Of a stretch of DNA of 31,678 bases, positions 1-7,201 are shown piece by piece. Source of the stretch: Novosphingobium sp. 9U (lineage in GTDB: Bacteria; Pseudomonadota; Alphaproteobacteria; Sphingomonadales; Sphingomonadaceae); the NCBI RefSeq assembly GCF_902506425.1, contig NZ_LR732505.1, forward strand, positions 1 to 31,678, in the 5' to 3' direction. The position numbers and the translations under genes are program-made. How positions within the stretch are numbered: the stretch's first letter is position 1; each line of letters starts with the position of its first letter. The notes beneath the pieces are model-generated. The model had not been told where the DNA came from, did not search any database, and worked only from the letters and a program-made list of their open reading frames with translations.

Positions 1-50
1 GGACCGAAGGTCGCGCGTCCGCGCTGGCGCGGGTACACCCACCTCCCAAC

Positions 51-70
51 CTCCTCCCTCCAGGGAGGAG
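51..70. repeat. GC-rich intergenic palindrome
   Basis: Arms ctcctccct and agggaggag are exact inverted complements around two bases. It lies about 55 bases upstream of the oligopeptidase gene. It resembles the other C/G-run palindromes of this window (2235-2347, 10923-10943, 31550-31572). There is no T-tract, so a terminator role for an unseen upstream gene is only possible. The first 50 bases show no recognisable coding end. Confidence 0.5.
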
Positions 71-124
71 GAGAATGCTGCGGTACTCTTCCCGCGGCTA
101 TCTGGAACCCCTAGATGGTCCCCC

Positions 125-2203
125 ATGGCAAGCACCACCCCGACCCTCTCGGGTCCCCCGCAGGCGGCGAAGAAGCCGCACGTCTTCACCCATCATGGCG
201 TCGAGGTGGCCGACGATTACGCATGGCTGCGCGATCCGGGCTACCCGGAAGTGACGGACAAGGAGGTCCTGGCGCACCTGGAGGCGGAGAACGCCTGGTT
301 CGAGAGCCGCATGGCGGATCGGAAAGGCCTGATCGATACGCTGTTCAAGGAAATGCGCGGCCGCATCAAGGAAGCGGACAAGTCGGTGCCGCAGAAGGAC
401 GGCGACTGGCTCTACTGGATCGAGTTTGAGGAAGGCGCCGAGTACAAGAAGTGGTGGCGCCGCCCGGTCGATGCCGCCGACGATGGCAGCGAGGACGAGC
501 TGCTGCTCGACGAGGTGGCTCTGGCCGAGGGCAAGGAATACTTCCGCCTGGGCGCGATCTCGGTCAGCAAGAAGGGCAACCTGCTCGCCTATGCGATCGA
601 CGACAAAGGCTCTGAACGATTTATTGCGCGGATCCTGGACCTCGAGACGGGCGAACTTCTCAGCGACGAGATCCCCGGAACGCTGTCCAGCCTCGTCTGG
701 GTCGCGAACGATACGGCGCTGGTCTACTCGCTCGCCAACGAACAGTGGCGCACCGACAACGCCCGACTGCACAAGCTGGGCACGCCGACGAGCGAGGATG
801 TCGAGCTCTACCACGAGGACGACGAGGGTTTCCGCGTCGGGTCTTCGCTGTCGGCGAACGAGAATTGGCTGATCATCGGCGCCAGCGACCATGAGACCAG
901 CGAAGTGCGGCTGGTGCCCGCCGACGATCCGCTCGCCGAGCAGATCCTCGTGAAGCCGCGCCAGAAAGGCGTCGAGTACGACGTCGATGAGCGCGAGGGC
1001 GTGCTGTACATCCACGCCAACGACGAGCACGAGAACTTCCGCCTCGCCACCGCGCCGCTGAGCGATCCAGGCGAGTGGACGACGCTGATCGAGGGCTCTG
1101 ACGAGTTCTACCTGACCGGATTCGAGCTGTTCCAGGATTTCTTCGTCATCGAGGGGCGCCGCGCCGGCCTCGATAAGATCGAGCTGCACTGGTACGAGGA
1201 AGACGAGTTCCAGCCGATCGTCTTCCCCGAAGCGAGCTACTCGGCCGGCTTGGGCGACAATCCCGAGTGGGACATGGATCGCCTGCGCATCTCCTACGAG
1301 TCGATGGTCAGCCCGGCGACGGTGTTCGACTACCACGTCGCCGATGGCCGGCTGGAGACGCTGAAGGTCCAGCAGATTCCCTCGGGCTACGACGAGAGCC
1401 TCTACAAGACCGAGCGGCTGGAGATCGAGGCGCGGGACGGCACCAAGATCCCGGTCAGCGTGGTGATGCGCAAGGATCGGGAGGAGGGCGGCCCGCTGCA
1501 CCTCTACGGCTACGGCGCCTACGGCATCGCCATCGATCCCGGCTTCTCGACTGCACGCCTCAGCCTGGTCGACCGCGGCTTCGCCTATGCCATCGCGCAT
1601 ATCCGCGGCGGCGATGACCTCGGTCGCGCCTGGTACAAGGCGGGCAAGCTGGAGCGGCGCACCAACACCTTCAACGACTTCGTCGATGTCGCGCGGGGCC
1701 TGGTGGAGCGGGGCTATACTGCGGAGGGCAAGATCAGCATCTCCGGCGGCTCGGCGGGCGGCGAGCTGATGGGCGCGGTGATCAACTCAGACCCGCACCT
1801 GTTCGGCGCCGTCGTGGCCCACGTCCCGTTCGTCGACGTGTTGGCGACGATGCTCGACGCTTCCCTGCCGCTGACGCCGGGCGAGTGGCCGGAGTGGGGC
1901 AATCCGATCGAGGATCAGGCGGCCTTCGAGCTGATCCGCAGCTACAGCCCCTACGACCAGGTCAAGGCGCAGGCCTATCCGCCGCTGCTGGTCACCGCAG
2001 GGCTGAACGACCCGCGCGTGACCTACTGGGAGCCGGCCAAGTGGGTAGCCCGCCTGCGTGAGCTGAAGACCGACGGCAACGAACTGCTGCTCAAGACCAA
2101 CATGGGCGCAGGGCACGGCGGCAAGTCGGGCCGGTTCGAGAGCCTGCAGGAGACGGCAGAAGAGTTCGCCTTCATCCTCTGGCAGCTGGGAGTGGCAGAA
2201 TAA
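125..2203 (+). CDS. ptrB: Oligopeptidase B, S9 family serine peptidase
   Basis: Predicted prolyl-oligopeptidase-family enzyme of 692 residues, close to the roughly 690 of known oligopeptidase B, which cuts short peptides after Arg or Lys, usually in the cytoplasm. The N-terminal part (about 1-410) matches the beta-propeller gate and starts with the typical HGVEVADDYAWLRDP block near residue 25. The C-terminal alpha/beta hydrolase domain carries Ser543 in GGSAGG, Asp629 in GLNDPRV and His664 in GAGHGG, a complete triad. No signal peptide is visible. The ATG at 125 has no strong Shine-Dalgarno; another ATG at 115 is in a different frame. Family membership is firm; the oligopeptidase B subfamily is inferred from length and overall resemblance. 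Confidence 0.93.
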   Translation: MASTTPTLSGPPQAAKKPHVFTHHGVEVADDYAWLRDPGYPEVTDKEVLAHLEAENAWFESRMADRKGLIDTLFKEMRGRIKEADKSVPQKDGDWLYWIEFEEGAEYKKWWRRPVDAADDGSEDELLLDEVALAEGKEYFRLGAISVSKKGNLLAYAIDDKGSERFIARILDLETGELLSDEIPGTLSSLVWVANDTALVYSLANEQWRTDNARLHKLGTPTSEDVELYHEDDEGFRVGSSLSANENWLIIGASDHETSEVRLVPADDPLAEQILVKPRQKGVEYDVDEREGVLYIHANDEHENFRLATAPLSDPGEWTTLIEGSDEFYLTGFELFQDFFVIEGRRAGLDKIELHWYEEDEFQPIVFPEASYSAGLGDNPEWDMDRLRISYESMVSPATVFDYHVADGRLETLKVQQIPSGYDESLYKTERLEIEARDGTKIPVSVVMRKDREEGGPLHLYGYGAYGIAIDPGFSTARLSLVDRGFAYAIAHIRGGDDLGRAWYKAGKLERRTNTFNDFVDVARGLVERGYTAEGKISISGGSAGGELMGAVINSDPHLFGAVVAHVPFVDVLATMLDASLPLTPGEWPEWGNPIEDQAAFELIRSYSPYDQVKAQAYPPLLVTAGLNDPRVTYWEPAKWVARLRELKTDGNELLLKTNMGAGHGGKSGRFESLQETAEEFAFILWQLGVAE

Positions 2204-2234
2204 CCCGCGAGCAAAGCGACGCGGTCCGCAAATT

Positions 2235-2347
2235 CCCCTCCCGCCTGCGGGAGGGGCTAGGGGAGGGCATGTGCGCTCGCCTCCAAGCAACAGGTCTCGT
2301 GCAAACTCCACAAGCCCTCCCCCGACCCCTCCCGCAAGCGGGAGGGG
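2235..2347. repeat. MITE/BIME-like paired inverted repeat
   Basis: Two 34-base copies (2235-2268 and 2314-2347) lie in opposite orientation around a 45-base core. Each copy contains its own palindrome (cccctcccgc, two to four bases, gcgggagggg), and the copies differ at only a few bases. Palindromes of this kind are common between genes in sphingomonads. The right end provides GGAGGGGAG just before the GTG of the thioesterase gene, so the element doubles as its ribosome binding site. Confidence 0.75.
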
Positions 2348-2349
2348 AG
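2341..2349 (+). promoter_or_regulatory. Shine-Dalgarno contributed by the repeat
   Basis: The bases ggaggggag end three bases before the GTG at 2353. They belong mostly to the right arm of the inverted repeat at 2235-2347. The same bases can pair with the left half of their own palindrome, which would hide the site in the folded transcript. Confidence 0.5.
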
Positions 2350-2352
2350 TAG

Positions 2353-2748
2353 GTGCCCTTCACCCTGACCTTCACCGCCCAGCCCGAACACATCGACCGC
2401 ATGGGCCACGTGAACAATGCAGTCTGGGTGCAATGGATGGAAGCGCTCGCCACCGCGCACTGGGAGGCGGTCGCCAGCCCCGAGCACCAGGCCGCCTACG
2501 CTTGGCTCGTGGTGCGCCACGAGATCGATTACCGCGGCAACATCCGCGAGGGCGAAGCCGCCGTGGCCACGACCTGGGTCGCCGCTCCTCCCGAAGGCGC
2601 GCGCTTCGAACGCGGTTACGAATTCCGCAATGAGGCGGGCAAGCTGCTGGTCACCGCGCGCACGCAATGGGCGATCCTGGACCTCGCCTCGCAGCGCATC
2701 ATGCGCGTGCCCGCGGAGGTGGCAGAGCCGTTCCTCCGCGAGACGTAA
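2353..2748 (+). CDS. Hotdog-fold acyl-CoA thioesterase (4HBT superfamily)
   Basis: Protein of 131 residues, the usual size for a single-hotdog thioesterase of the 4-hydroxybenzoyl-CoA thioesterase/YbgC type. The hallmark block HIDRMGHVNNAVWVQWME starts near residue 13; Asp15 is the expected catalytic acid and GHVNN the start of the core helix. These enzymes hydrolyse acyl-CoA thioesters in the cytoplasm. The substrate cannot be read from the sequence. The start is a GTG at 2353, chosen because GGAGGGGAG lies directly upstream and the hotdog begins at once. No functional partner is adjacent. Confidence 0.85.
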   Translation: MPFTLTFTAQPEHIDRMGHVNNAVWVQWMEALATAHWEAVASPEHQAAYAWLVVRHEIDYRGNIREGEAAVATTWVAAPPEGARFERGYEFRNEAGKLLVTARTQWAILDLASQRIMRVPAEVAEPFLRET

Positions 2749-2754
2749 GACCAC

Positions 2755-2961
2755 TCAGGCTCCCTGCTCCTTCATCTGCAGGTAGGCCGCGTCACGCGCC
2801 TCGGGCGACGACAAGGACTGCAGATAGCGGCTTGCTTCCTTGAAGGTCAGGAAGGCACGCCCGTCCGCCATGATCGGCGCCGTGCGACCGTTGTAGATGC
2901 GCCGGAGCAGGCGGCGCTCCGCCCGGCCGAGCGGATGTGAGTCACCGTCGATCGTCGTCAT
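2755..2961 (-). CDS. Small hypothetical protein, 68 aa
   Basis: A 68-residue product that I do not recognise. It begins MTTIDGDSHPLGRAERRLL, is charged, and has no signal peptide, membrane segment or cysteine. The middle (FLTFKEASRYLQSLSSPEARD) suggests two short helices. It ends six bases from the convergent thioesterase and is divergent from the small HTH gene at 3023, with 61 bases between the two starts. The compact divergent arrangement and sensible composition favour a real gene; the function is unknown. Confidence 0.6.
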   Translation of the reverse strand: MTTIDGDSHPLGRAERRLLRRIYNGRTAPIMADGRAFLTFKEASRYLQSLSSPEARDAAYLQMKEQGA

Positions 2962-3022
2962 TCAAGCTCACTCGTGCTGGAGGCCACTTGTATCGCGGCG
3001 TTGTTGCGGCGAGAGGATAAGC

Positions 3023-3280
3023 ATGGACCAAGCCAATGCCACACCCGAGTTCGCGGATCATTTTGCCCGGTGCATCCAGGTGCTTGGCGGCGTGACCGCG
3101 TCGGCGCGGCGACTCGGTATCGACGAACGTGCGATACGGCGCTTCATCAATGGCGAGCGCCCCATCAGCGAGCGCCTGATGCGCGACACCGCGAACGCAT
3201 TGCGGCAGCTCGCCGCGGAAGCCACCGAGGCCGAGCGGGAGATCGCCTCGATCCTGCCGCCGCTGACCGACAAAACCTAA
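3023..3280 (+). CDS. Small HTH DNA-binding protein, Cro/XRE-like
   Basis: An 85-residue protein. Residues about 20-55 (LGGVTASARRLGIDERAIRR followed by FINGERPISERL) look like a helix-turn-helix of the Cro type: a helix ending in ARRLGI, a turn, then a recognition helix. A helical, acidic C-terminus follows. The frame stays open upstream to 2897, but the ATG at 3023 is preceded by gagagga at a good distance and starts just before the folded part. The divergent 68-residue gene shares its 61-base upstream region, so mutual or self regulation is possible. The exact family is uncertain. Confidence 0.68.
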   Translation: MDQANATPEFADHFARCIQVLGGVTASARRLGIDERAIRRFINGERPISERLMRDTANALRQLAAEATEAEREIASILPPLTDKT

Positions 3281-3301
3281 GCTCGCGAGATGGCGGAACC
3301 G

Positions 3302-3322
3302 GACCCGGGCCGAGCCCGGGTC
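3302..3322. terminator. Hairpin between convergent genes
   Basis: gacccgggc, loop cga, gcccgggtc form a perfect 9-bp stem between the stop of the HTH gene (3280) and the stop of alanine dehydrogenase (3340). There is no T-run on either strand, so it may be a weak bidirectional terminator or a 3'-end stabiliser. Confidence 0.55.
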
Positions 3323-3339
3323 GACGGGCTATTCCAGCC

Positions 3340-4455
3340 TCAGGCCAGAACCTCGCTGACCGGCGCGTAATCGTACCCCAGATCCGCCGCGACCGCCTCG
3401 TACGTCACCTTGCCGGCATGCACGTTCAGCCCCTCCGCCAGGTGCGGATCGTCGCGCAAGGCTTGGCTCCAGCCCTTGTCGGCGATCGCCAGCGCGTGCG
3501 GCAGGGTCACGTTGTTCAGCGCATAAGTGCTGGTCCGCGCGACCGCGCCGGGCATGTTGGCGACGCAATAGTGGACGATGCCGTCGACCACGAAGGTGGG
3601 ATTGTCATGCGTCGTCGCATGGCTGGTCTCGAAGCATCCGCCCTGGTCGATGGCGACGTCAACCAGCACCGCACCCGGCTTCATGGTCGATAGCATCGCC
3701 CGGCTGACAAGCTTGGGGGCCGCCGCGCCTGGGATCAGCACCGCACCGATGACGAGGTCCGCATCGGCGACGCTGTCCGCCAAGTTCGCTTTGCTGGAGA
3801 AGCGCGTCTTGGCGCGGCTCTCGAAGTGGATCCCCAGGCGCTCCAGCGCGTCGGGGCTGCGGTCGAGGATGGTGACGTCGGCGCCCAGGCCCACCGCCAT
3901 CTGCGCTGCGTTGAAGCCGACCACGCCGCCGCCGATCACCACGACCTTGCCTGGCATCACCCCCGGCACACCGCCCAGCAGCACGCCACGACCGCCGTGC
4001 GCCTTCTCCAGCGCGGTTGCGCCGGCCTGGATCGACATGCGCCCGGCCACTTGGCTCATCGGCTTCAACAGGGGCAGCGTGCCGCCCGGGCCCGTCACCG
4101 TCTCGTAAGCGATCGCGGTCACGCCTGATTTCACCAGGTCCGCCGTCTGCTCGGGATCCGGCGCGAGGTGGAGGTAGGTGTAGAGCACCTGGCCCTCGCG
4201 CAACTGCGCGCGCTCGGCAGGCTGCGGCTCCTTGACCTTCACGACCATCTCGCATTCGGCGAAGATCGTGCTGGCATCGGGCTTGATCGTCGCGCCTTGG
4301 GCTTCGTAGTCGCGGTCGCTGGCGCCGATGCCCAGGCCAGCGCCGGTCTCCACCCAGACCTCGTGTCCATGGGCGACAAGCTCGCAGGCGCTCTCGGGCG
4401 TCAGGCCGACGCGGTATTCGTGGTTCTTGATTTCGCGGACGGTTCCGACGCGCAT
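3340..4455 (-). CDS. ald: Alanine dehydrogenase
   Basis: Predicted NAD-dependent L-alanine dehydrogenase (alanine + NAD+ + H2O to pyruvate + NH3 + NADH), 371 residues as is usual for Ald. The N-terminal block [20 protein letters not shown] is characteristic. Lys75 in VKVKEP and His96 in YTYLH match the substrate-binding Lys and catalytic His known for the family. The Rossmann motif GGGVVG lies near residue 175, and VDVAIDQGG near 267 is also conserved. The ATG at 4455 has a good Shine-Dalgarno (cggagagaccc then ATG). It is downstream of the antiporter on the same strand with a 93-base gap, so it probably has its own promoter there. It supports alanine catabolism or ammonia assimilation. Confidence 0.96.
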   Translation of the reverse strand: MRVGTVREIKNHEYRVGLTPESACELVAHGHEVWVETGAGLGIGASDRDYEAQGATIKPDASTIFAECEMVVKVKEPQPAERAQLREGQVLYTYLHLAPDPEQTADLVKSGVTAIAYETVTGPGGTLPLLKPMSQVAGRMSIQAGATALEKAHGGRGVLLGGVPGVMPGKVVVIGGGVVGFNAAQMAVGLGADVTILDRSPDALERLGIHFESRAKTRFSSKANLADSVADADLVIGAVLIPGAAAPKLVSRAMLSTMKPGAVLVDVAIDQGGCFETSHATTHDNPTFVVDGIVHYCVANMPGAVARTSTYALNNVTLPHALAIADKGWSQALRDDPHLAEGLNVHAGKVTYEAVAADLGYDYAPVSEVLA

Positions 4456-4548
4456 GGGTCTCTCCGGTGTGTCTTGGCACTACGCCTTATGGGGCGCGAT
4501 GTTTCACCTAGAGGGCGCGATTACGAGTCCCGTGATTGCGGTGGCCGG

Positions 4549-6303
4549 TCAGTGACGGTCACGCGCGGGCTGGGTGAAGATGCGGTCGCGCGCGGCCTTG
4601 AGGTCGCCGGACTGGTACTGCGCTTTCAGCCGTTCCTTGTCGCGCGTACGGTAGGCAGCCTCGGCACGGTCGATGTCCTGCATCGACACGTCGAGGGCGC
4701 TGAGCGCGCTGCGCCCCATCACCACCGCGGACTCCATCACTTCGCGCACGACCTTGCGGACCGGCGCGTCCTTCAGCTTGAGCATGGTGCGCCGGTCGAA
4801 TGCGCGCACCACGATCTCGGCGTTGGGAAATGCCGTGTGCACGGCGTGGAGGAACTCCTCGGTGATCTGGTCCCCGTCGATGCAGAAGGCGATCAGCTCC
4901 GCCTCAGCCGCGCCGGCCTGGCGGAGCAGGTCGATGCGCGTGCCGTCGCCGAAGTAGACCTTGGCGCCGAAGCCGTCGGCCACATCGATCATCTCGACAT
5001 CGGTGTCGATCAGGGTGACGGGGATGTCGGCCGCGATCAGCATCTGCGCCACCGTCTGGCCGAAACGGCCATAGCCGACGACCAGCGCATTGGACCCGTC
5101 GATCCGCGGCTCGTCACGCTTCTCCTTGCTGGGCGGCGCTTCGCGCATGCGGCGCGTAGCCATCATCAGGAACGGCGTGGAGACCATCGACAGGGTGACG
5201 ACGGCGGTGAATACGCTTCCCGCCAGCGGCGATATCAGCAGCGCTTCCTGGGCCTGCGCGAACAGCACGAAGCCGAACTCGCCGCCCTGGCTCAACAGCA
5301 GGCCGAGCGCGAGCGCGCCGCGCCAGTCCATGCGGAACAGCTTGCCGATGCCGAAGATTACGACAGCCTTGGTGACGATCAGCGCGAGGGCCATCGACAG
5401 CACGTAGACCGGCCGCTGCGCGATGGCGTTGAGATCCAACATCATGCCCACGGACATGAAGAACAAGCCCAGCAGGATTGTGCGGAACGGCTCGACGTCT
5501 GCCTCCAGCTCGTGCCGGTAAGGCGAGTCGGCGAGCATGACGCCGGCGATGAACGCGCCCAGTGCGGTCGAGAGACCCAGCATCTCCATCGCCGCGGCCG
5601 AGATGATCACGGTGAACAGCCCGGCGAAGACGAACATCTCGCGCTCGCCCAGGTTGCCGATCAGGCGGAACAGCGGGCGGATCACGAAACGCCCCGCGGC
5701 GATCAGCCCGCCGATCGCCACGACCGTGTACAAGGCAAGCTGCCAGCCCGGAGGACCCGCAGCGGCCGCGGGGTTGCGGCTCATCGCGGCGATGATGGTG
5801 ATCAGCGGGATGATCGAGAGATCCTGGAACAACAGGATCGCGAAGGCGCGCTCACCGAACGGCGTGTGCAGGCGCCCCGCGCTTTGCAGCATCGGTAGGA
5901 CCTGCGCGGTCGAGGACAGACCCAGCGGCAGACCGAGCGCCAGCGCGGCGACGAGCGTGAAGCCGGTGAACGCATATATTACGCCGGTGATCGCGAGCCC
6001 GCAGAGCACGACCTGCAACAGACCGAGCCCGAAGATCTCGTGCCGCATGCGCCACAGCCGATGCGGCGCCAGTTCCAGCCCGACGATGAACAGCAGCAGC
6101 GTGATGCCGAGCTCGGCGATGCCCAGCTTGCTTTCGGCATCGCCCACCAGCCGCAGCGCATACGGGCCCAGCACGGCGCCGGTCATCAGGTACCCCAACG
6201 TGGCGCCTAGCCCCAGCCGGCGGAACACGAGCACGAACAGCAGCGCCACGCCGAACAGCAGCGCGCCGTCATGCAGCAGGAAGCTTTGCGCGTGGTCTTC
6301 CAT
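4549..6303 (-). CDS. CPA2 cation/proton antiporter, KefB/KefC type
   Basis: A 584-residue inner-membrane protein. About twelve hydrophobic segments fill residues 10-385, with the family landmarks GYLMTGAVLGP (37-47), LLFQDLSIIP (157-166, conserved Asp161) and LSQGGEFGFVLF (337-348). A cytoplasmic RCK/TrkA-N domain follows, with the nucleotide-binding glycine motif GYGRFG at 410-415 and FGDGTR near 451. Proteins of this build are K+/H+ (or Na+/H+) antiporters gated by bound nucleotide or glutathione conjugates. No kefF/kefG partner is present, so glutathione gating cannot be assumed. The start at 6303 has no clear Shine-Dalgarno, but the first membrane helix follows directly. Confidence 0.9.
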   Translation of the reverse strand: MEDHAQSFLLHDGALLFGVALLFVLVFRRLGLGATLGYLMTGAVLGPYALRLVGDAESKLGIAELGITLLLFIVGLELAPHRLWRMRHEIFGLGLLQVVLCGLAITGVIYAFTGFTLVAALALGLPLGLSSTAQVLPMLQSAGRLHTPFGERAFAILLFQDLSIIPLITIIAAMSRNPAAAAGPPGWQLALYTVVAIGGLIAAGRFVIRPLFRLIGNLGEREMFVFAGLFTVIISAAAMEMLGLSTALGAFIAGVMLADSPYRHELEADVEPFRTILLGLFFMSVGMMLDLNAIAQRPVYVLSMALALIVTKAVVIFGIGKLFRMDWRGALALGLLLSQGGEFGFVLFAQAQEALLISPLAGSVFTAVVTLSMVSTPFLMMATRRMREAPPSKEKRDEPRIDGSNALVVGYGRFGQTVAQMLIAADIPVTLIDTDVEMIDVADGFGAKVYFGDGTRIDLLRQAGAAEAELIAFCIDGDQITEEFLHAVHTAFPNAEIVVRAFDRRTMLKLKDAPVRKVVREVMESAVVMGRSALSALDVSMQDIDRAEAAYRTRDKERLKAQYQSGDLKAARDRIFTQPARDRH

Positions 6304-6693
6304 CAGCGTGGAGCGGTTCGGAAAGCGGAAGAGGTCACCGCGCTGTCCTAGCGTTTGAAGCGGCTCAGCGGAACCCCTTGGGCGGTAACCCGATGATGCG
6401 CGTGGCGGGAAGGTCGCCGCCGGCTGCGCCCTCAGACCTGTCCGGAATGCTTCCTTCCCGTCACACCGTCATGCTGAACTTGTTTCAGCATCCATTGCCC
6501 TGCAATGCCAACGTCGCAGGACCAAACCGCGCCCCTGCTCGCTGACCAGCCCTCCGCGTACTTGGCGTGTCGGACACTGAAACGAATTCAGGGTGACGGC
6601 TGCGGTGGGTGGTGAGCTGCGGTCAATGTCGTCGCACGATGACGTGGAAACGCGGCTTTAAAGCAGCCCCTCTAAGCAACAGGAGTTGCTGAG
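6304..6693. other. Gene-free stretch of 390 bases
   Basis: I see no credible gene on either strand here. The part next to the antiporter start should hold that gene's promoter. The middle holds the MITE-like repeat at 6467-6598. The last 90 bases lead into the small exported protein and contain its Shine-Dalgarno (aggag at 6681-6685). Confidence 0.7.
6467..6598. repeat. MITE-like element with imperfect terminal inverted repeats
   Basis: The left end starts cgtcatgctgaacttgtttc and contains its own hairpin (atgctgaa, four bases, tttcagcat). The right end gacactgaaacgaattcagg followed by gtgacg is an imperfect inverted copy of the left end. The 80-base interior has no ORF. The motif of a stem around CTGAACTTGTTTCAG followed by ATCCA is a familiar interspersed repeat in sphingomonads. 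No target-site duplication is obvious. Confidence 0.6.
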
Positions 6694-7131
6694 ATGAGGA
6701 TCATGCAAGCCAAGAACTACTTTTCGCTGCCGATGCTCACACTCCTTGGGGCATGCGGTTCGGCGTCTGCGGTTACGCCGGATAGCTCAAACCATGCACA
6801 TTGCATGGCTGCTCTAAGCGTTGCTCGGCAGATCGCTGTTGATGACAGAAACCCAAAGCTTGCGTTGCAGACGACGGCCCGGAGTATCTATGAAGGGCGT
6901 CAGCTTAAGAAAGCCGGATCATTCGACTCCGCACAAGCGGAAGCGGCGTCCTTCCTCAAGAAAGTGGGAGGCGACTGGAAAGTATTAGGCCCCCTTCTCA
7001 CTTGCGGCGAACGGCAGGATGCCGAGTCCGAGTTTCAGAGGCTAAATGAAAGCGGTCATTTGATGGCCGCTGCGATGGCTGTGGAGCCGATGTGCCAGAA
7101 CACGGCAAGTTGCCGGCAGCCATCAAAATAG
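6694..7131 (+). CDS. Small exported Cys-containing protein, possible lipoprotein
   Basis: A 145-residue product that I do not recognise. Residues 1-26 look like a secretion signal: a short basic start, then a hydrophobic stretch ending LLGACGSASA. LLGAC fits a lipobox with Cys21, but cleavage after ASA (residue 26) by signal peptidase I is also possible. The mature part has four cysteines (37, 104, 134, 140), enough for two disulfides, and is mainly helical. The ATG has aggag eight bases upstream. Base composition and codon use (many A/T-ending codons) are clearly less GC-rich than in the neighbours, suggesting recent acquisition. It converges on ftsK. Confidence 0.7.
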   Translation: MRIMQAKNYFSLPMLTLLGACGSASAVTPDSSNHAHCMAALSVARQIAVDDRNPKLALQTTARSIYEGRQLKKAGSFDSAQAEAASFLKKVGGDWKVLGPLLTCGERQDAESEFQRLNESGHLMAAAMAVEPMCQNTASCRQPSK

Positions 7132-7201
7132 AGGCTCTGGAGGTAAGCGCACCCAACGTTTGTCTGACATTGGGCGAATCTCGCCGTTCACCCTCATCTC
7201 C

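Noticed and set aside
98..1600. 500-codon open frame on the minus strand
   Set aside because: It lies wholly antisense to oligopeptidase B, which has complete motifs. Long antisense frames are usual in GC-rich DNA, and its Ala/Arg/Asp/Val-rich product matches nothing.
4168..5898. 576-codon open frame on the plus strand
   Set aside because: It covers the reverse strand of the antiporter and part of ald. The His/Asp/Arg-rich translation is typical of a shadow frame.
7152..7174. Weak hairpin between the small exported protein gene and ftsK
   Set aside because: The stem has a mismatch and no T-run; it is too weak to call as a terminator.
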